Below, in pieces: positions 34,308-43,604 of a stretch of DNA of 64,000 nt. The DNA lies in NCBI RefSeq assembly GCF_011045035.1, contig NZ_JAALAA010000014.1, forward strand, positions 1-64,000, in the 5' to 3' direction. Within the stretch, counting starts at the first letter, position 1, and each line of letters begins with the position of its first letter. The DNA comes from Nocardioides turkmenicus. Lineage in GTDB: Bacteria; Actinomycetota; Actinomycetes; Propionibacteriales; Nocardioidaceae. Position numbers and translations under genes: made by a program. The notes beneath the pieces are model-generated. The model ran no database searches. It was given only the letters and a program-made list of their open reading frames with translations, and was not told the DNA's origin.

Positions 34308-35006
34308 TCACTTGATCGATCCAGAGACAAGCCTCACAGCAAAACCTGACTGCGGGTCGTTCAGCACCTGTTCGGTGGGCCCGTCCTCGACGATGCGACC
34401 GTGCTCGACCACCACCACCCGGTCGGCGAGCGCTCGGGCGTCGGCGGCGTCGTGGGTGACGATGATGGCGGTCCTGCCCTCGAGAGCGGTACGCAGCGTC
34501 TGCCGCAGCGCGGGGCGCACGTCGACGTCGAGCGAGGCCATCGGCTCGTCGAGCAGGAGCAGCTCCGGGTCGGCGGCGAGCGCCCGGGCCACCGCGACCC
34601 GCTGGGCCTGACCGCCGGAGATCTGCGTGGGCCTGCGGCCGGCGAGCTCCTCGGCGCCGACCTCGGCGAGGTAGCGGGTGGCGAGCTCGTGGGCCCGGTG
34701 GCGGCGTACGCCTCGAGCGCGAGGGGCGAAGGCGACGTTGGCCAGCACCGACATGTGCGGGAACAGAAGCGGGTCCTGGGCCAGGAGCGCGACCCCGCGG
34801 GCGTGCGGGGGAGTGGTGTCGATGATGCGGTAGCCGAGGCGTACCTCTCCTGCGTCGGGACGGAGGAGACCGGCGATCACCCCCAGCAGGCTCGACTTGC
34901 CGGCGCCGTTGGGGCCGGTGAGCGCGACCGTCTCGCCGGCGGCCACGTCGAGGGTGACGTCGATGCCGCGCTGGGCGATCACGGCGCGCAGGTGCAGCGA
35001 GCTCAC
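34308..35006 (-). CDS. modC: Molybdate ABC transporter ATP-binding protein (short ModC)
   Basis: 232 residues from the GTG at 35006, preceded by GGAGG at 8-nt spacing. An ATG at 35027 would add seven residues. ATPase motifs are [48 protein letters not shown] and IIVTHD. The chain ends right after the nucleotide-binding domain and lacks the C-terminal TOBE (Mop) domain of typical ModC proteins of about 350 residues. A TOBE domain is instead encoded in the regulator at 36658. It is the last gene of the mod operon, 79 bp after modB. Confidence 0.88.
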   Translation of the reverse strand: MSSLHLRAVIAQRGIDVTLDVAAGETVALTGPNGAGKSSLLGVIAGLLRPDAGEVRLGYRIIDTTPPHARGVALLAQDPLLFPHMSVLANVAFAPRARGVRRHRAHELATRYLAEVGAEELAGRRPTQISGGQAQRVAVARALAADPELLLLDEPMASLDVDVRPALRQTLRTALEGRTAIIVTHDAADARALADRVVVVEHGRIVEDGPTEQVLNDPQSGFAVRLVSGSIK

Positions 35007-35085
35007 GCCGCCACCTCCGTAGCGCAAGCGCCATCGTACGGAGATGGCGGCGTGTGGATCTGATGGTTCGCTCGCTTGCGCTCGC

Positions 35086-35928
35086 TCACAGGGCCCTCCC
35101 GTGACGGGCGAAGCCGATCACCGCGATCGCGACGACGACCAGCACCAGTGAGAGCGCGACCGCGGCGTCGGGGTCGTCGACGCGGAGCAGGTAGACCTGC
35201 AGCGGCATCGTGCTGGTGACGCCGGGGAGGTTGCCGGCGAAGGTGATCGTGGCGCCGAACTCGCCCAGGCAACGGGCGAAGGCGAGGACGGAGCCGGAGA
35301 GCAGGCCCGGCGCGACCAGCGGGAGGGTGACGCGGCGGAAGACGGTGGTGGGGCGGGCACCGAGCGTGGCCGCGACCGCCTCGTAGCGGGTGCCGCTGGT
35401 GCGCAGCGCCCCCTCGAGGCTGATCACCAGGAACGGCAGCGCGACGAACGTCTGCGCCATCACCACGGCGAGGGTGGTGAACGGGATCTGGATGCCGACC
35501 ACGTCCAGCGACTGCCCCAGCAGCCCGCGGCGGCCGAAGGTGTAGAGCAGCGCGAGCCCGCTGACGACCGGCGGCAGCACGAGCGGCAGCAGCACCAGCG
35601 AGCGCACCAGCCCCTGGCCCCGGAAGCTGGTGCGGGCGAGCACCGTGGAGAGGGGTACGCCGAGCAGCACGCACAGCGCGGTGCTGGCGACCGCGGTGCG
35701 CAGGCTCAGCCAGAGCGCCTCCAGCGCCGACGGCGAGGTGATCAGCGAGGGGAGGGTCGCCGGATCGACGCGGAGCACGATCGCGGCCAGCGGGACGATG
35801 ATGAACGCCGCGGCGATCGCCGCCGGGAACCACAGCCAGCGCGGCATCCCGACGGACGGACCGGCCCCCCGCTGCCGGTCCGTCCGTCCGGACCTCCCGA
35901 GAAGATCAGGGCTGGCCGAAGCCGGCAT
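35086..35928 (-). CDS. modB: Molybdate ABC transporter permease
   Basis: A 280-residue membrane subunit with six or so helices and the ABC permease coupling loop [26 protein letters not shown] (read in two parts: EAVAATLGA and [11 protein letters not shown]). [12 protein letters not shown] and the MPLQVYLL end are typical of ModB. Its ATG lies inside the end of modA (23-bp overlap), so translation is coupled. Confidence 0.93.
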   Translation of the reverse strand: MPASASPDLLGRSGRTDRQRGAGPSVGMPRWLWFPAAIAAAFIIVPLAAIVLRVDPATLPSLITSPSALEALWLSLRTAVASTALCVLLGVPLSTVLARTSFRGQGLVRSLVLLPLVLPPVVSGLALLYTFGRRGLLGQSLDVVGIQIPFTTLAVVMAQTFVALPFLVISLEGALRTSGTRYEAVAATLGARPTTVFRRVTLPLVAPGLLSGSVLAFARCLGEFGATITFAGNLPGVTSTMPLQVYLLRVDDPDAAVALSLVLVVVAIAVIGFARHGRAL

Positions 35929-36661
35929 CGCTCAGCACCTTCTGCCCGGTCTCGCTCAGCACCAGGTCGACGAACTCCTGGGCCAGGTCGGTCTCGTCGG
36001 CACCCTCGAGGGCGCTGATCGGGTAGGTGTTGACGACCTGGTCGGCCTCCTCGAACTCGACGCCCGTCACGGTGTCGCCGGCGGCGGCCACGTCGGTGAC
36101 GTAGACCAGCCCGGCGTCGGCGTCACCGGAGGTGACCTTGGCGAGTACGTCGCTGACCGACTGCTCCTCGCTGACGGGCTCGATGTCGACGCCGGTCTTG
36201 GTCTCCATCTCGGCGGTCGCGCTGCCGCACGGGACCTCGGCCGCGCAGACCACGACCTTGGTGCCGTCCTCGGCGAGGTCCTGGAAGCCGGTGATCTTCG
36301 CCGGGTTCCCCGGCGGGGTGGCGATCTCCAGGGTGTTGGAGGCGAAGTCCTGCGGGTCGGTCGCCAGGTCGCCGAGCTTGTCCATGTTCTTGGTGTCGGC
36401 CGAGGCGAACACGTCGGCCGGGGCGCCGTCCTCGATCTGGGCGACCAGGTCCGAGGAGCCGCCGAAGCTGGTGGTCACCTTCACCCCGGGATGGTCCTTC
36501 TCGAACTCCTCGGCCAGCCGGGTGAATGTGTCGGTCAGCGAGGCGGCCGCGAAGACGGTCAGCTCCTGCTCGTCGCCCTGTCCGCTCGCGCTGCCGCAGC
36601 CGGCGAGCGCGAGGGTGACTGCGACGGCGATACCGACAGCGATGACAGGGTGCTTGATCAT
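35906..36661 (-). CDS. modA: Molybdate ABC transporter substrate-binding lipoprotein
   Basis: A 251-residue periplasmic-type binding protein anchored as a lipoprotein (lipobox LALAGCGS; lipidated Cys about residue 22). The mature part has [37 protein letters not shown] and [14 protein letters not shown], the ModA oxyanion-binding signatures. ATG at 36661 overlaps the regulator stop by 4 bp, giving the order regulator-modA-modB-modC. Confidence 0.95.
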   Translation of the reverse strand: MIKHPVIAVGIAVAVTLALAGCGSASGQGDEQELTVFAAASLTDTFTRLAEEFEKDHPGVKVTTSFGGSSDLVAQIEDGAPADVFASADTKNMDKLGDLATDPQDFASNTLEIATPPGNPAKITGFQDLAEDGTKVVVCAAEVPCGSATAEMETKTGVDIEPVSEEQSVSDVLAKVTSGDADAGLVYVTDVAAAGDTVTGVEFEEADQVVNTYPISALEGADETDLAQEFVDLVLSETGQKVLSDAGFGQP

Positions 36662-37047
36662 GGGCGCTCCACGACGACGTTGGTCGACTTGATGGACGCG
36701 ACCGCGCTGACGCCGGGCTCGAGGCCGAGCTCGATGGCCGCCTCGGCGCTCATCAGCGAGACGATCCGGTAGGGCCCGCACACCATCTCCACCTGGGCCA
36801 TCACGGTGTCCAAGGTGGTCTTGGTGACGATCCCGAGCATCCGGTTGCGGGCGCTGACCGCCTTCGCCCGGTCGGGGTCGGGGGCATCGGCGAGCTCCGA
36901 GGCCAGCTCGGCCAGGACGATGCCGTCGATGACGGCGCGGCCGTTCTCGGTGGTCGCCTCGATCCGTCCCGCGTCGACCCAGCGGCGAACGGTGTCGTCG
37001 CTCACGCCGAGGAGTTCGGCGGCGTCGGCGATGCGGTAGGAGGTCAC
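36658..37047 (-). CDS. HTH-TOBE molybdate-responsive regulator
   Basis: 129 residues from the GTG at 37047. The N-terminus is a MerR/excisionase-type helix-turn-helix (SYRIADAAELLGVSDDTVRRWVDAG, quoted in part). The C-terminal half is a single TOBE/Mop domain (SARNRMLGIVTKTTLDTVMAQVEM, then LGLEPGVSAVASIKSTNVVV) that binds molybdate. This differs from E. coli ModE, which has two TOBE domains and a different HTH. It leads the mod operon and probably senses molybdate to control it. Two direct repeats at 37056-37106 are its likely operator. It may also replace the regulatory TOBE domain missing from ModC. Confidence 0.85.
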   Translation of the reverse strand: MTSYRIADAAELLGVSDDTVRRWVDAGRIEATTENGRAVIDGIVLAELASELADAPDPDRAKAVSARNRMLGIVTKTTLDTVMAQVEMVCGPYRIVSLMSAEAAIELGLEPGVSAVASIKSTNVVVERP

Positions 37048-37055
37048 CGGAGGAG

Positions 37056-37106
37056 TATCGCATCTGCGGAGCAATCGTGCGTCGAATATCCTCATCTGCG
37101 GAACAA
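37056..37106. promoter_or_regulatory. Tandem direct repeats, candidate molybdate-regulator operator
   Basis: TATCGCATCTGCGGAGCAA (37056-37074) and TATCCTCATCTGCGGAACAA (37087-37106) share the core CATCTGCGGARCAA (37061-37074 and 37093-37106), exactly 32 bp apart (about three helical turns). They lie between the regulator start (37047) and the divergent DUF4245 start (37146), on the same face of the helix. Confidence 0.6.
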
Positions 37107-37145
37107 CTGCTCCAGGTTTCGCGGCGTTCGCGATCGAGTGGGACC

Positions 37146-37775
37146 ATGGAGGACGTGAGCCACACCGATCAGCAGCCCGCCCAGCCGTCGAATCAGCCGA
37201 CGAGCGAGCAGCCGGAGGTCCCGGCGCGCAGCTACCCGCGTACGTTCGGTGCTCTCATCGGGTCGATGATCTTCCTGCTCGCCCTCGTCGTCCCGATCGT
37301 GCTGATCGTGCAGTGGCGCGGCAACCTCGAGCGCGAGGTCAGCGGCGCCAACGAGACCTACAAGGCCGACTGGTCCGAGGCCGTACGCAGCGCCCAGGCC
37401 GCCGACCTCGACGTCGTCTACCCGCGGGAGCTGCCCTCGGGCTGGTACGCCAACACCGACCCGTCCTACAAGGGCGGCGAGGAGCCGGCCTGGACCATGT
37501 CGTTCGTCAAGGGCGAGACCTCCTACGTCGGCCTGGAGCTCTCCGCCCGCTCGGCGCAGGCGCTGGCCCAGAAGAACGTCGACACTCAGGCGAAGAAGGG
37601 CGACGAGGTCAGCATCCCGACCGATGTCGCCACCACCTGGACCGAGTGGACCGACTCCGACGGCGACAACGCCTACTCCGCCGAGGTCGACGGCCAGACC
37701 CTGATGCTCTGGGGTCCCAAGGACGGCGACGTACGCGACTACCTCGCGCTCCTCACCACCGAGCCCCTGAAGTAG
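37146..37775 (+). CDS. DUF4245 family membrane-anchored protein
   Basis: A 209-residue protein with a Gln/Pro-rich cytoplasmic head, one membrane helix (around residues 35-58: FGALIGSMIFLLALVVPIVL) and an extracytoplasmic domain of about 150 residues. The LPSGWYANTDPSYKGG and YVGLEL stretches are typical of actinobacterial DUF4245. No function is known. The same gene is found next to xseAB or glpX in many actinobacteria, and both genes are in this window. ATG at 37146; the GTG at 37155 is too close to GGAGG to be the start. Confidence 0.8.
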   Translation: MEDVSHTDQQPAQPSNQPTSEQPEVPARSYPRTFGALIGSMIFLLALVVPIVLIVQWRGNLEREVSGANETYKADWSEAVRSAQAADLDVVYPRELPSGWYANTDPSYKGGEEPAWTMSFVKGETSYVGLELSARSAQALAQKNVDTQAKKGDEVSIPTDVATTWTEWTDSDGDNAYSAEVDGQTLMLWGPKDGDVRDYLALLTTEPLK

Positions 37776-37784
37776 AGCGGCTCG

Positions 37785-37906
37785 CCGCTGGTCGAGCCGC
37801 CGGAGCCGCTAGGCGGAGGCGTGTCGAGACCAACACAGCCCATCGGCGCTTGACGGGACTGTGTTGGTCTCGGCACGCTCGCTGGCGCTCGCGGCTCGAC
37901 CAGCGG
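37785..37906. repeat. Nested inverted repeat shared with thiO; likely bidirectional terminator
   Basis: The outer arms CCGCTGGTCGAGCCGC (37785-37800) and GCGGCTCGACCAGCGG (37891-37906) are a perfect 16-bp inverted repeat. The inner arms GTGTCGAGACCAACACAG (37821-37838) and CTGTGTTGGTCTCGGCAC (37859-37876) match at 17 of 18. Both arm sequences occur in the thiO element at 16547-16676. It fills the whole gap between the convergent DUF4245 and xseB stop codons, so it can fold in both transcripts. Confidence 0.85.
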
Positions 37907-37911
37907 AAGGG

Positions 37912-38115
37912 TCAGTCTTCGCCGATCGCGGCGTCGATCTTCTTCCGGGCGCCGTCGAGCCACTCCTGGCACAGGGTTGCCAGCTTCTCGCCGCGCTCCC
38001 ACAGGGCCAGCGACTCCTCGAGGGTGATGCCGCCGGCCTCGAGCTTGCGGACGACCTCGACCAGCTCTTCGCGGGCCTGCTCGTAGGAGAGGTTCTTGTC
38101 GGCATCGTCAGTCAT
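37912..38115 (-). CDS. xseB: Exodeoxyribonuclease VII small subunit
   Basis: A 67-residue helical small subunit. [37 protein letters not shown] and [13 protein letters not shown] match XseB. It binds the XseA helical arms and stabilises the nuclease. Its start overlaps the end of xseA by 8 bp. Confidence 0.94.
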   Translation of the reverse strand: MTDDADKNLSYEQAREELVEVVRKLEAGGITLEESLALWERGEKLATLCQEWLDGARKKIDAAIGED

Positions 38116-39340
38116 CGGCGGGGTCTTTCTCGGTCTTGGTGATGGTTGCGGACAGGCGGCCGTCGGCGAGGCGGATGCTGACGGCCGCGCCCTCGGCGGC
38201 GTCGGCGACGCTGGTGAGCACGTGCCCGTCGGCGTCCTGGGCGACGGCGTAGCCCCGCCGCAGGGTCTCCAGCGGTGAGAGCGCGCGGGCACGCGCGCGA
38301 TGGTGGCCGATGTCGTCGGCCGCCCGGTCGAGGGCGTGCCCGACGGTGCGACGGGCACGATCGCGCAGCGAGGTGACCTCGTCGCGCCGGGCGTCGATCA
38401 GGGAGCGCGGGTCGGCCAGCACCGGGCGGGAGCGCAGCGCGTCGAGCAGCGTCTGCTCGCGGTGGAGCAGCGCGGCGATCCCGCCACGCAGCCGGTCGCG
38501 TCCGGTGGCGACGATCCGCTGCTCCTCGACGACGTCGGGCACGACCAGCTTGGCGGCATCGGTCGGTGTCGAGGCCCGTACGTCCGCAGCCAGGTCCAGC
38601 AGCGGTGAGTCGGGCTCGTGGCCGATCGCGGAGACGACCGGGGTGCGCGCGGCGTGCACGGCCCGGATCAGGTGCTCGTCGGAGAACGGCAGCAGGTCTT
38701 CGACGGACCCACCGCCGCGGGCGACGACGATGACGTCCACCTCGGGATCGCGGTCGAGCCGTTGCAGTTTCTCGACGACGTCGGCCGCGCTGCGCGACCC
38801 CTGCATCGCCGCGTACGCCACCTCGAACCGCACCTGCGGCCACCGTCGCCGCGCGTTCTCGAGCACGTCGCGCTCGGCCGCGGAGTTGGCCGCGGTGACC
38901 AGGCCGACCTTGGTCGGCAGGAAGGGGAGCGGTCGCTTGAGCTCGGCCGCGAAGAGTCCCTCGGCGGCCAGCAGCTGTCGCCGCTGCTCGAGCCGGGCGA
39001 GCAGCTCGCCGAGCCCGACCGGACGGATGTCACGGGCCTGCAGCGAAAGGGTGCCGCGGTTGGCGTAGTAGGACGGCTTCGCGTGGATGATCACCGACGC
39101 GCCCTCGACCAACGGCGGGTTGAGGCTGTCGAGCAGGAACCGGGTGCACGTCACCGGCACCGAGATGTCGGCCACCGAGTCGCGCAACGTCAGGAAGACC
39201 GTCTGCATCCCCGGCCGCCGGCTCAGCTGCGCCACCTGCCCCTCGACCCAGACCGCACCGAGCCTGTCGATCCAGCCGCCGATCGCGTTCGCGATCTGCC
39301 GCACCGGAGCGGGCGACTCGGGGGAGGTGTCCAGGGCCAT
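38108..39340 (-). CDS. xseA: Exodeoxyribonuclease VII large subunit
   Basis: A 410-residue catalytic subunit degrading single-stranded DNA into oligonucleotides. Residues 10-105 form the OB fold ([25 protein letters not shown], in part). The core has [36 protein letters not shown] and [29 protein letters not shown] helical arm and [13 protein letters not shown] follow. ATG at 39340 with TAGGGT 7 nt before it, so leaderless. It is divergent from ispH, as in many actinobacteria. Confidence 0.95.
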   Translation of the reverse strand: MALDTSPESPAPVRQIANAIGGWIDRLGAVWVEGQVAQLSRRPGMQTVFLTLRDSVADISVPVTCTRFLLDSLNPPLVEGASVIIHAKPSYYANRGTLSLQARDIRPVGLGELLARLEQRRQLLAAEGLFAAELKRPLPFLPTKVGLVTAANSAAERDVLENARRRWPQVRFEVAYAAMQGSRSAADVVEKLQRLDRDPEVDVIVVARGGGSVEDLLPFSDEHLIRAVHAARTPVVSAIGHEPDSPLLDLAADVRASTPTDAAKLVVPDVVEEQRIVATGRDRLRGGIAALLHREQTLLDALRSRPVLADPRSLIDARRDEVTSLRDRARRTVGHALDRAADDIGHHRARARALSPLETLRRGYAVAQDADGHVLTSVADAAEGAAVSIRLADGRLSATITKTEKDPADD

Positions 39341-39405
39341 GTCGCCAACCCTAGAGCGGCCCACCGACATTAGAGCTGTCACGCCACGGTCTCTAGACTG
39401 AAGCC

Positions 39406-40404
39406 ATGAGCATCGACCTCGGCACCCCACGCCTGATCACCGACGACGAGAAGGCCGTCCTCCTCGCCGAGCCGCGCGGCTACTGCGCGGGGGTGGACCG
39501 GGCCGTGATCACCGTGGAAGAGGCTCTGGACCTCTACGGCGCACCGGTCTACGTGCGCAAGGAGATCGTGCACAACAAGCACGTCGTCGACGACCTCCGC
39601 AACCGCGGGGCGGTCTTCGTCAACGAGCTCGACGAGGTCCCCTCGGGCGCGACCGTCGTCTTCTCCGCCCACGGCGTCTCGCCGGCGGTCCACGCCGATG
39701 CCGCGGTGCGTGAGCTGAAGACGATCGACGCGACCTGCCCGCTGGTCACCAAGGTCCACCTCGAGGCCAAGCGGTTCGCGCGCGAGGGCTACAGCATCTT
39801 GCTGATCGGCCACGCCGGTCACGAGGAGGTCGAGGGCACCATGGGCGAGGCGCCGGAGGCGACCACGCTCGTCGAGGGTCCCGACGACGTACCCGGCATC
39901 GAGGTCCCCGACCCGTCCAAGGTCGTCTGGCTCTCTCAGACCACTCTCTCGGTCGACGAGACCATGGAGACCGTCGCCGCGCTCCGGGAGAAGTTCCCCG
40001 AGCTGCTCGACCCGCCCAGCGACGACATCTGCTACGCCACCCAGAACCGCCAGCAGGCGGTCAAGGAGATCGGCGCGACCAGCGACCTGGTCATCGTCGT
40101 CGGCTCCGGCAACTCCTCCAACTCGGTCCGCCTGGTCGAGGTCGCTCTCGAGGCCGGCGCGAAGGCGGCCTACCGTGTCGACGACGCCAGCGAGATCGAC
40201 GAGTCCTGGCTCGACGGCGTACGCAGCGTCTCGGTCACCTCCGGTGCCAGTGTGCCCGAGAAGCTGGTCGAGGGTGTCGTCGAGTTCCTCAAGGAACGTG
40301 GCTTCCCCGACGCCAAGGCCCACAAGAGCGCCGAGGAGTCGCTGATCTTCGCGCTGCCCAAGGAGCTGCGCAAGGACTTGAAGGCGGCCGCGGCAAAGGG
40401 TTGA
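39406..40404 (+). CDS. ispH: 4-hydroxy-3-methylbut-2-enyl diphosphate reductase
   Basis: A 332-residue iron-sulfur enzyme, the last step of the non-mevalonate isoprenoid pathway, making IPP and DMAPP. The three cluster cysteines are visible in [10 protein letters not shown] (Cys27), DATCPLVTK and [11 protein letters not shown], along with FSAHGVSP and [19 protein letters not shown] ends 6 nt before the ATG (leaderless). It shares a 65-bp divergent promoter region with xseA. Its products feed the prenyltransferase at 3097. Confidence 0.97.
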   Translation: MSIDLGTPRLITDDEKAVLLAEPRGYCAGVDRAVITVEEALDLYGAPVYVRKEIVHNKHVVDDLRNRGAVFVNELDEVPSGATVVFSAHGVSPAVHADAAVRELKTIDATCPLVTKVHLEAKRFAREGYSILLIGHAGHEEVEGTMGEAPEATTLVEGPDDVPGIEVPDPSKVVWLSQTTLSVDETMETVAALREKFPELLDPPSDDICYATQNRQQAVKEIGATSDLVIVVGSGNSSNSVRLVEVALEAGAKAAYRVDDASEIDESWLDGVRSVSVTSGASVPEKLVEGVVEFLKERGFPDAKAHKSAEESLIFALPKELRKDLKAAAAKG

Positions 40405-40437
40405 TCCCATCCCGCCCGTGGGCGTTAGGGTCGAGGG

Positions 40438-41067
40438 GTGGCCCGATTTCTCGACGTACACCCTGACAACCCGCAGCCCCGTCTGATCAGCCAGGTCGTC
40501 GATGCCCTGCGCGACGACCAGCTGATCGCATACCCCACCGACTCCGGCTACGCGCTCGGCTCTCGGATCGGCAACAAGGACGGCCGCGACCGGATCCTGC
40601 GGATCCGTGGTCTCGACGACCGCCACCACTTCACGCTTATCTGCAAGGACTTCGCCCAGCTCGGCACGATGGTCCACGTCGACAACAGCGCGTTCCGGGC
40701 GATCAAGCACGCGACGCCGGGGCCTTACACGTTCATCCTCCCGGCCACCCCTGAGGTGCCGCGACGGCTGATGCACCCGAAGAAGAAGACGGTCGGCGTA
40801 CGCATCCCAGAGCACGCCGTCGTGCAGGCGCTGCTCGAGGAGCTCGGTGAGCCGTTGCTGTCCTCGACGCTGATCCTGCCCGGTGAGACCGAGCCGGAGG
40901 TCTTCGGCTGGAACGTCAAGGAGGCGCTCGACCACCAGGTCGACATCGTGATCGAGGCGGGCGAGACCCCGGCGGAGCCGACCACGGTGGTCGACTGGTC
41001 CGACGGTCAGCCCGAGGTCATCCGCGAGGGTGCCGGCGACGTCTCCGGCTTCCTGGCCATGGACTGA
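40438..41067 (+). CDS. YrdC/Sua5-type L-threonylcarbamoyladenylate synthase
   Basis: A 209-residue YrdC-domain protein of the group making threonylcarbamoyl-AMP for tRNA t6A37. Motifs: LIAYPTDSGYALGSRIGN, RILRIRGLDDRHHFTLICKD, PGPYTFILPATPEVPRR, KKKTVGVRIPEH and LLSSTLILPGE. This is the YciO-like subgroup (TDSGYALG rather than TETVYGLG). The exact role is less certain, and another Sua5 may exist elsewhere. GTG start; TAGGGT ends 6 nt upstream (leaderless). Confidence 0.82.
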   Translation: MARFLDVHPDNPQPRLISQVVDALRDDQLIAYPTDSGYALGSRIGNKDGRDRILRIRGLDDRHHFTLICKDFAQLGTMVHVDNSAFRAIKHATPGPYTFILPATPEVPRRLMHPKKKTVGVRIPEHAVVQALLEELGEPLLSSTLILPGETEPEVFGWNVKEALDHQVDIVIEAGETPAEPTTVVDWSDGQPEVIREGAGDVSGFLAMD

Positions 41068-41076
41068 GGACCGACG

Positions 41077-41520
41077 TCAGGAGGCGAGCGCGCGCTCGCG
41101 CTCGACCTCGTCGCGGGTCTCGCTGCGCTGTCGCAGGACCCGGCGGCGCATCAGCAGGGAGCCCAGGCAGAGCGCGTAGCCGATGAAGAGGCTGATCGCG
41201 TGGTGTCCCAGGCCGCTGACCACGGCCTGGACGAAGCCGTCGTCGGCATCGGCGATCGACCCGGGCTGGGTCGCGGCCAGCAGGATGAAGATGCCGAGCA
41301 TGATCAGCGGCGGGAGCACGCCGACCACGAAGAAGTCGCTGGGCCTGACGATGAGCGCGAGCGTCACCGCGATCGCCACGAAGGTGAAGTCGAAGAGCAG
41401 GCCGATCTGGTCGTCGATCAGCAGATCGACGAAGGTGACCGTCAGCGAGGTGGCGGATCCGAGCGCGACAACATGGCGGCCGGACTCTCGTCCTTCCTCC
41501 CAGATGGTGCGCTGACTCAT
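41077..41520 (-). CDS. DUF6542 family membrane protein
   Basis: 147 residues with four hydrophobic helices and a basic C-terminal tail (LMRRRVLRQR). The sequence around GLLFDFTFVAIAVTLALIVRPSDFF and GVLPPLIMLGIF matches DUF6542, a family of unknown function usually near xseAB-ispH in actinobacteria. ATG at 41520. Its start lies 4 bp after the rmuC stop, so it is probably co-transcribed with rmuC. Confidence 0.75.
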   Translation of the reverse strand: MSQRTIWEEGRESGRHVVALGSATSLTVTFVDLLIDDQIGLLFDFTFVAIAVTLALIVRPSDFFVVGVLPPLIMLGIFILLAATQPGSIADADDGFVQAVVSGLGHHAISLFIGYALCLGSLLMRRRVLRQRSETRDEVERERALAS

Positions 41521-41524
41521 GGGG

Positions 41525-42616
41525 TCACGATCTCTCGTATGCAGCCTGTGTATCAGAACCCACGGTAGGGCCCTCCACACCGTCATTTTCGGCGGCGCGC
41601 CGATCATCCTCCCTTACGCTGCTCAGCCGCTCCACAGCGCGTATCTCGACGGGGCGGGGCGTCTCCAGATCGGCGTCGGTTACCGATAATTCATTGAAAC
41701 GACGGGCGGCCACGAGCACCCGGTTGTCGAGGGATCCGATCGCCTGGTTGTAGCGGGTCACCGCGGTGTTGAGCGACCGCCCGATCCCGTCCAGGTGGGT
41801 CGACATCGTGGAGAGCCGTTGGTGCAGGTCACGGCCGAGCCGGTGGATCTCCCGGGCCTGCTCGGCGAGCGCCTCGTGGGACCAGCCGTGGGCGACGGTG
41901 CGCAGCAGCGCGATCAGCGTGGTCGGCGAGGCCAGCACGACCCGGCGCTCTCCGGCGTACTCGATCAGGCCCGGCTCGGTCTCCAGCGCCGCGGACAGGA
42001 ACGACTCCGCGGGCACGAACAGCACCACGAACTCGGGCGACTCATCCAGGAAGCGCCAGTAGGACTTCGAGGCCAGCTGGTCCACGTGCGTACGCAGCTG
42101 GGCGGTGTGTCGGCGCAGGTGGGCGCGGTAGTCGTCCTCGTTGTCCGCGGCTGCGGCGTCGAGGTAGGCGTCGAGCGGGACCTTGGAGTCGACGACCAGC
42201 TCCTTGCCGCCGGAGAGGTGGACCACCAGGTCGGGGCGCAGCCGTCCGTTCTCCAGCTGGACCTGCTCGGAGAAGTCGCACTTGTCCACCAGGCCTGCCA
42301 GCTCCACCGCGCGGCGCAGGTGCATCTCGCCCCAGCGGCCCCGGACCTGGGGCTTCCGCAGCGCCGTCGACAGCGACCGGGTCTCGGTCTGCAGCCGCCC
42401 GACCTCGGTCTCGAACTGTCCCTGCCAGCGGGCCCGCTCGCGGTCGAGGTGCTGCATCTGGTCGCTGAGCCGGTCGAGCCCCTGCATCACCTCGGCCTGG
42501 TCCACCATCCCCGCCGCGACCGTCTCCACGCTCCGCGCACGCACCCAGAGCACACCGAGCAGCGCACCCAGGACGAGACCGATCGCCAGCCCGAGTACAA
42601 GGATCCAGATCTCCAT
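41525..42616 (-). CDS. rmuC: DNA recombination protein RmuC
   Basis: A 363-residue protein with an N-terminal membrane helix (residues 3-25), a coiled-coil stretch (around 35-85) and the RmuC nuclease-like domain: RGRWGEMHLRRAVELAGL, RPDLVVHLSGGKELVVDSKVPLDAYL, FVPAESFLSAALETEPGLIEYA and LASPTTLIALLRTVAHGW. RmuC limits DNA inversions and restrains recombination. The gene lies near xseAB, another DNA-repair locus. Repeat copy 2 (42655) sits just upstream of its start. Confidence 0.93.
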   Translation of the reverse strand: MEIWILVLGLAIGLVLGALLGVLWVRARSVETVAAGMVDQAEVMQGLDRLSDQMQHLDRERARWQGQFETEVGRLQTETRSLSTALRKPQVRGRWGEMHLRRAVELAGLVDKCDFSEQVQLENGRLRPDLVVHLSGGKELVVDSKVPLDAYLDAAAADNEDDYRAHLRRHTAQLRTHVDQLASKSYWRFLDESPEFVVLFVPAESFLSAALETEPGLIEYAGERRVVLASPTTLIALLRTVAHGWSHEALAEQAREIHRLGRDLHQRLSTMSTHLDGIGRSLNTAVTRYNQAIGSLDNRVLVAARRFNELSVTDADLETPRPVEIRAVERLSSVREDDRRAAENDGVEGPTVGSDTQAAYERS

Positions 42617-42654
42617 ACCTCAGATCCTCGCAGGCACCACCGACAATTTTGTCT

Positions 42655-42769
42655 GCGATTGCTGCGCAACTCGCGCAGCGCTTGCGCTTGACCCTCGTCT
42701 TCCTCCGCTCCGTTCGTCGCTTCGCTCCTCACTGCGCTGCGTCCAGACGAGGGGCGCTCCAGCGCTGAT
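42655..42769 (+). repeat. Dispersed ~110-bp intergenic repeat, copy 2
   Basis: Counterpart of 3886-3996 in the same orientation, with a few indels. The same 9-bp inverted repeat is present: CCCTCGTCT (42692-42700) with AGACGAGGG (42745-42753). It fills the divergent gap between rmuC and the TfoX-like gene, so any promoter for either must lie in or beside it. Confidence 0.8.
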
Positions 42770-42806
42770 CATGACCGCCGAAACTTGTTCGTGGTTGCAT
42801 GGAGAC

Positions 42807-43133
42807 ATGGCTTACGACGCCGAGCTCGCTGAACGTGTCCGTGCCCTGATGCCCACCGATGTCACCGAGGTGAAGATGTTCGGTGGGCTGGCGTTCATGG
42901 TGAACGGCAACATGGCGTGCGCGGTGGGCGCCGACGACCTGCTCGTACGCACCGGCAAGTCGGCCTACGAGGCCGCGATCGCAGCCGGGGCGGAACCGAT
43001 GGTGATGGGCGCCCGGACCATGTCCGGCTACGTGAACGTCGCCGCCGACCTGCTGCGCGGCGACGCGCTCGCCGACTGGGTCACGCGCGGCGTGGAGACG
43101 GCCGAGTCGCTGCCGCCGAAGCCACCGAAGTAG
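42807..43133 (+). CDS. TfoX N-terminal-domain protein
   Basis: A 108-residue protein with the TfoX/Sxy N-terminal fold: LAERVRALMPTDVTEVKMFGGLAFMVNGNMACAV, read in parts VKMFGGLAFM and NGNMACAVG. DDLLVRTGKSAYEAA and MSGYVNVAADLLRG follow. Stand-alone domains of this type are widespread in actinobacteria with no proven role; the link to competence seen for full-length TfoX does not carry over automatically. ATG at 42807; an in-frame ATG at 42771 lies in the repeat element. Confidence 0.82.
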   Translation: MAYDAELAERVRALMPTDVTEVKMFGGLAFMVNGNMACAVGADDLLVRTGKSAYEAAIAAGAEPMVMGARTMSGYVNVAADLLRGDALADWVTRGVETAESLPPKPPK

Positions 43134-43337
43134 CGGGTCCCGGCAGCGCTCGGTCGGCGAGGTCGACAATGGCCCCGGTGACCGCTCGGGGACGGCGACG
43201 AACGAGGCCGTTGTGGCGCTGTTGGAGTTGTACGCAGACGGGACCATTTCGGTGCGAGCTGGGACGTAGCCCTTGACCTCTTTACTTCGGCCCGCGAGGC
43301 TGAGGCCACCACGGCAGTTCCATCAGGAGGGCGGAAC

Positions 43338-43604
43338 ATGGAGCAACTCTCGGGCCAGGACGACAACCTGACCGCTACGTTCTACATCAAGGATCCCGAT
43401 TCGAGCGGTGGCGATGACTGCGAGACGTTCTACGAGACCGATCGGGACTCGTGGATCGTCCAACTCAAGGCGCGCGGGGAGAGTGTGCGGGAGCAGTTGG
43501 TTAGTCTCGCGCCGGATGAGACGTTCGGCGAGATGTCCGACCGCACCGTGAACGCATTCGTCAAGAAGTACGCCAAGGAGCGTTATGGAGTTGATCTCGG
43601 CTGA
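43338..43604 (+). CDS. Hypothetical protein heading the accessory cluster (88 aa)
   Basis: An 88-residue acidic protein with no membrane segment and no family I recognise. Aromatic and acidic residues dominate the first half, and a basic end (FVKKYAKERYG) closes it. It is preceded by AGGAGG (43325-43330), and its stop overlaps the DUF6879 gene by 20 bp, so they are expressed together. Base use is visibly less GC-rich than in flanking housekeeping genes. The 204 bp upstream hold a possible TTGACC -35 box (43273) but no gene. Confidence 0.7.
   Translation: MEQLSGQDDNLTATFYIKDPDSSGGDDCETFYETDRDSWIVQLKARGESVREQLVSLAPDETFGEMSDRTVNAFVKKYAKERYGVDLG

Noticed and set aside
43140-43270. A gene fragment ending near 43270
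   Set aside because: A 28-codon stretch reads like protein (AVVALLELYADGTISV) but has a stop just before it, no start and no known family.
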